A stretch of DNA of 10,343 bases, taken from Pigoraptor vietnamica (Eukaryota; Opisthokonta; Filasterea). The notes below the pieces were generated by a model that was not told the origin of the DNA, searched no databases, and saw only the letters and a program-made list of their open reading frames with translations. The position numbers and the translations under genes were made by a program. Shown one piece after another: positions 8,191-10,343 of this stretch. The stretch covers positions 2,501-12,843 of the forward strand of contig CALSCQ010003311.1 of the NCBI GenBank assembly GCA_943704525.1, given 5' to 3'. How positions within the stretch are numbered: position 1 is the first letter of the stretch; each line of letters starts with the position of its first letter.

Positions 8191-8678
8191 CAGACAGGCG
8201 CCGCCGAGGACGTCGCATAGGGCGCGGACCCTCAGCGTAAGAATGGCGGCGGCGTGGCGCAGGGCGGGGTGAACGGCGTGCTGGATGGCGATCACGGCGG
8301 AGCGAATGAGTGGAGGGGCGCCGGCGGCGAGTCTTGGGCGGGGTAGACGACGGCGTGCACGAGAGCAAAACGCGCGGCGACCTGTCCCGTTGGACCGCGA
8401 TTGAGTGGCGGCAATGCTTCCGCCCGCATGCACCAGCTGTTACGCCGGGCTGGCCAACTGTGAATCCCCGCCACGATACATGCAGTGCAATTGGATGCTG
8501 CCGAGCCGTGCCTCCTCCGCACTTCAATTAATTGGAAAGCAAGAGAGGTGTGCGAAGGCGAGGGTTCTCGTCGTGGGTGGGTGGCTGCAGTCAACTGACC
8601 AACTGAACCGCTCAGTACCTCACCCACTCTGTATGCAAACTGGCGCATTCATTTTCGCGCGTTCATTCCGCTTCCCCC
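8191..8678. other. Convergent intergenic space between coiled-coil and F-box/Sel1 genes
   Basis: These 488 bases lie between two facing stop codons. The first 210 are GC-rich and coding-like on the minus strand (listed separately). The rest, about 8405-8678, is of mixed composition with no gene I can support. No AATAAA is visible on either strand. Confidence 0.5.
8195..8389 (-). pseudogene. Possible broken exon or gene remnant
   Basis: On the minus strand a CAG acceptor-like site at 8392-8390 is followed by GC3-rich codons (VAARFALVHAVVYPAQDSPP). This frame stops at 8294-8292. A second frame continues with similar quality (LIRSAVIAIQHAVHPALRH, ILTLRVRALCDVLGGACLL) to about 8195. The switch falls at about 8294-8340 and looks like one small indel or a missed splice. 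I recognise no family and the case rests on composition alone. Confidence 0.22.
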
Positions 8679-9596
8679 TCACCAGAATCCCGCACGCTTG
8701 ATCTGGTCCTCGAACAATTCCAGCCAGTCCTTCGCGCCCCAATCGCCCTCTTCGACTGCCGCACTCCGAACCAGCGCAATGCCCCTCGCCCCGTCACGTG
8801 ACGCCTTGTCGTCGTCGTAGTAGAGCTTAATGCCGTACCAATGCATCGTCCCATAGTGGCCCATTGCAATCGCCCGCTCATACTGCGCAATACCCGCCGC
8901 CTCGTCGCATGACACACCCCAGCCGGTGAATAGACCGACGCCACGGAAGAGCATACTCGTCGCACAACCACCGTTCGCGGAGGAGGAAAAGAGCGCTTGC
9001 GCGGCTGTGCGATCCACGTTGGTCCCAATGCCGTGCCAGTGACAATAGCCCATCTCGAATGCACGCACGGGGTCGCGCTCATCGCGAGCGGATAGGAGAA
9101 GCGATGCACTCGCACCCGCAGCCGCTTTGTGCAGCATCTCCGCCGGGTCATCATTGGGGCCGCCCCATTCCTCCTCATAGAGCACGTAGAGGGACAAGTG
9201 GGCGCGCGCCTTCTCCACTTCCGTCGCACATTCGTCTGCGAGCGCCGCTTCGAAGAGCGTCCGCGCCCGCTTAAATTGATACGGAGCGAAGTGAAGCGCC
9301 CTTATCGCGCACTCAAAGGGGCGCAGCACGAGTTTTCCCGCAGGAATGCGCGCATCCACCTCCTCGCGAAACGCAGCGTCCTCGAGGTACTTGCGGGTGC
9401 ACAGCGACGACAAGCAGTACACGCGCTCGTGGCGAAGGAGGCGAAAGAGACGACCGCACGTCTTGGCCAGCGCGCCCTTCTCGCCATTCGTCAGATAGGG
9501 CAGCACGTGGATGACAATTGTTTCCGCGGGGAGCGTGTCGATGTTTGCCGGCAGAGTGAATGGGAGCGAAGCGAGAGAACAGGGACTAGCGGCCAT
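8679..9596 (-). CDS. F-box-like protein with Sel1-like repeats, single exon
   Basis: The frame is intact from ATG at 9596-9594 (AAAATGGCC context) to TGA at 8681-8679, giving 305 residues. Residues about 21-60 look like an F-box: LPAETIVIHVLPYL followed by the cysteine-containing helix LAKTCGRLFRLL. F-boxes bind Skp1 and bring substrates to SCF ubiquitin ligases. Residues about 95-170 are helical and TPR-like. Residues about 177-290 hold Sel1-like repeats: AFEMGYCHWHGIGTNVDRTA, GVGLFTGWGVSCDEAAGIAQ and a third, degenerate copy with a DDDK insertion at about 260-264. Sel1-like repeats form a curved protein-binding surface, here probably the substrate arm. The combination occurs in protists and in some giant viruses. 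Substrate and pathway are unknown. There are no introns, unlike the first two genes of the window. Confidence 0.8.
   Translation of the reverse strand: MAASPCSLASLPFTLPANIDTLPAETIVIHVLPYLTNGEKGALAKTCGRLFRLLRHERVYCLSSLCTRKYLEDAAFREEVDARIPAGKLVLRPFECAIRALHFAPYQFKRARTLFEAALADECATEVEKARAHLSLYVLYEEEWGGPNDDPAEMLHKAAAGASASLLLSARDERDPVRAFEMGYCHWHGIGTNVDRTAAQALFSSSANGGCATSMLFRGVGLFTGWGVSCDEAAGIAQYERAIAMGHYGTMHWYGIKLYYDDDKASRDGARGIALVRSAAVEEGDWGAKDWLELFEDQIKRAGFW
8793..8802. repeat. GTCACGTGAC palindrome, copy 4 (coding)
   Basis: This is an exact copy inside the F-box/Sel1 gene. On that gene's strand it again reads Ser-Arg-Asp, in the third, degenerate Sel1-like repeat. Confidence 0.7.
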
Positions 9597-10173
9597 TTTG
9601 AAGGTCGTGCAGTCACCGGAGACTCACTCAGCGAAGTGCCCGCCGAAACACTGCAGTGGAATTCGCGAGTATTGTAGGGCGCAGCTGCGCGAGCCGTGTG
9701 ACCCGTAATCAGTAACCCGCTCTGAGTCACATGGACATCATGGCACGCACACACGCACACAAAACACACACCGGCACAAAATACACACGCACACACACGC
9801 ACGTACCCACCCACCCCCCCTGGCGCTAAATTGGAGCGGCTCCGCGCCGGCGTTGAAAAAATCGCTTCTCCTCTTATCTCACCGAGGGATCACGCTGTTA
9901 TGAGCACATGCAACCGATCGACTTTCAAACACTGCCCAAAAGTGTGTAAGCAAGGGGCGATTGTGTGCGCCGGAACGTTCACCGGATAACGAAAGTAACA
10001 AACGGTAACACCACAACTTTTTATTTTCCGCTCGATGTTGAGTCTAAGGTGAGGGTTAAACGCACGCGCGCATTCTATTTGGAATGTCCGGTCGCAAATG
10101 GACACTTTTTGGGCATTTTGCCAATAATTTGGCATTTCGACGGCCCTGCAGAGCATCACATGACTCGTCGCGA
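9597..10173. other. 5' flank of the F-box/Sel1 gene
   Basis: No gene is supported in these 577 bases. They hold the presumed promoter and leader of the F-box/Sel1 gene, a CA-rich tract at 9742-9812, degenerate E-boxes (TCACATG at about 9727 and TCACATGAC at 10157-10164) and a short inverted repeat, TGCCAA-TAAT-TTGGCA, at 10119-10134. I see no tRNA or other structured RNA. Confidence 0.5.
9742..9812. repeat. CA-rich simple sequence
   Basis: This is an imperfect CACA/CACGCA tract ending in a C-rich run (CCCACCCACC and C7). It lies about 145 bases upstream of the F-box/Sel1 ATG and reads GT-rich on that gene's strand. Confidence 0.7.

Positions 10174-10343
<170 letters not shown>

Noticed and set aside
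10119-10134. TGCCAA-TAAT-TTGGCA inverted repeat as a terminator or attachment site
   Set aside because: It is a six-base stem with no T-run after it and no mobile-element gene nearby; such a short repeat is expected by chance in AT-rich DNA.

Overview
This is a nuclear eukaryotic window, most likely from a GC-rich unicellular protist. The evidence is short GT-AG introns (about 98 to 416 bases), GC-rich third codon positions, eukaryote-only protein families (a clathrin heavy chain, a LYRM1-type LYR protein, an F-box/Sel1-like protein) and long CA/GT simple repeats. The species cannot be named from the sequence alone. Introns start with GTGGGT, GTGCGT or GTATGT and mostly end in CAG.

There are four genes, alternating + - + -. 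(1) Positions 1-5602 (+) hold most of a clathrin heavy chain gene. I built it as nine exons joined by eight introns with consistent phase. Its 5' end lies outside the window. It is unusual in two ways: about 320 disordered residues with three NPF motifs and one DPF motif sit where the beta-propeller should meet the leg, and the protein stops around the knee, without the proximal leg and trimerisation domain. (2) Positions 5812-6800 (-) hold a three-exon LYRM1 homologue, probably with a 5'-UTR intron. Its 3' end faces the clathrin gene. (3) Positions 7582-8190 (+) encode a 202-residue coiled-coil protein of unknown function, divergent from LYRM1. A short region between them holds a perfect TGACGTCA site and a CCAAT box and may be a shared promoter. 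(4) Positions 8679-9596 (-) encode an intact 305-residue protein with an F-box-like N-terminus and Sel1-like repeats.

The non-coding parts are rich in CA/GT simple repeats, which usually read GT on the sense strand of the nearest gene. The window ends in a long (CA)n tract from 10174 to its edge. The 10-base palindrome GTCACGTGAC occurs four times, in three coding exons and one intron, far above chance. The main points for a second look are the NPF-bearing truncated clathrin heavy chain and this repeated palindrome.
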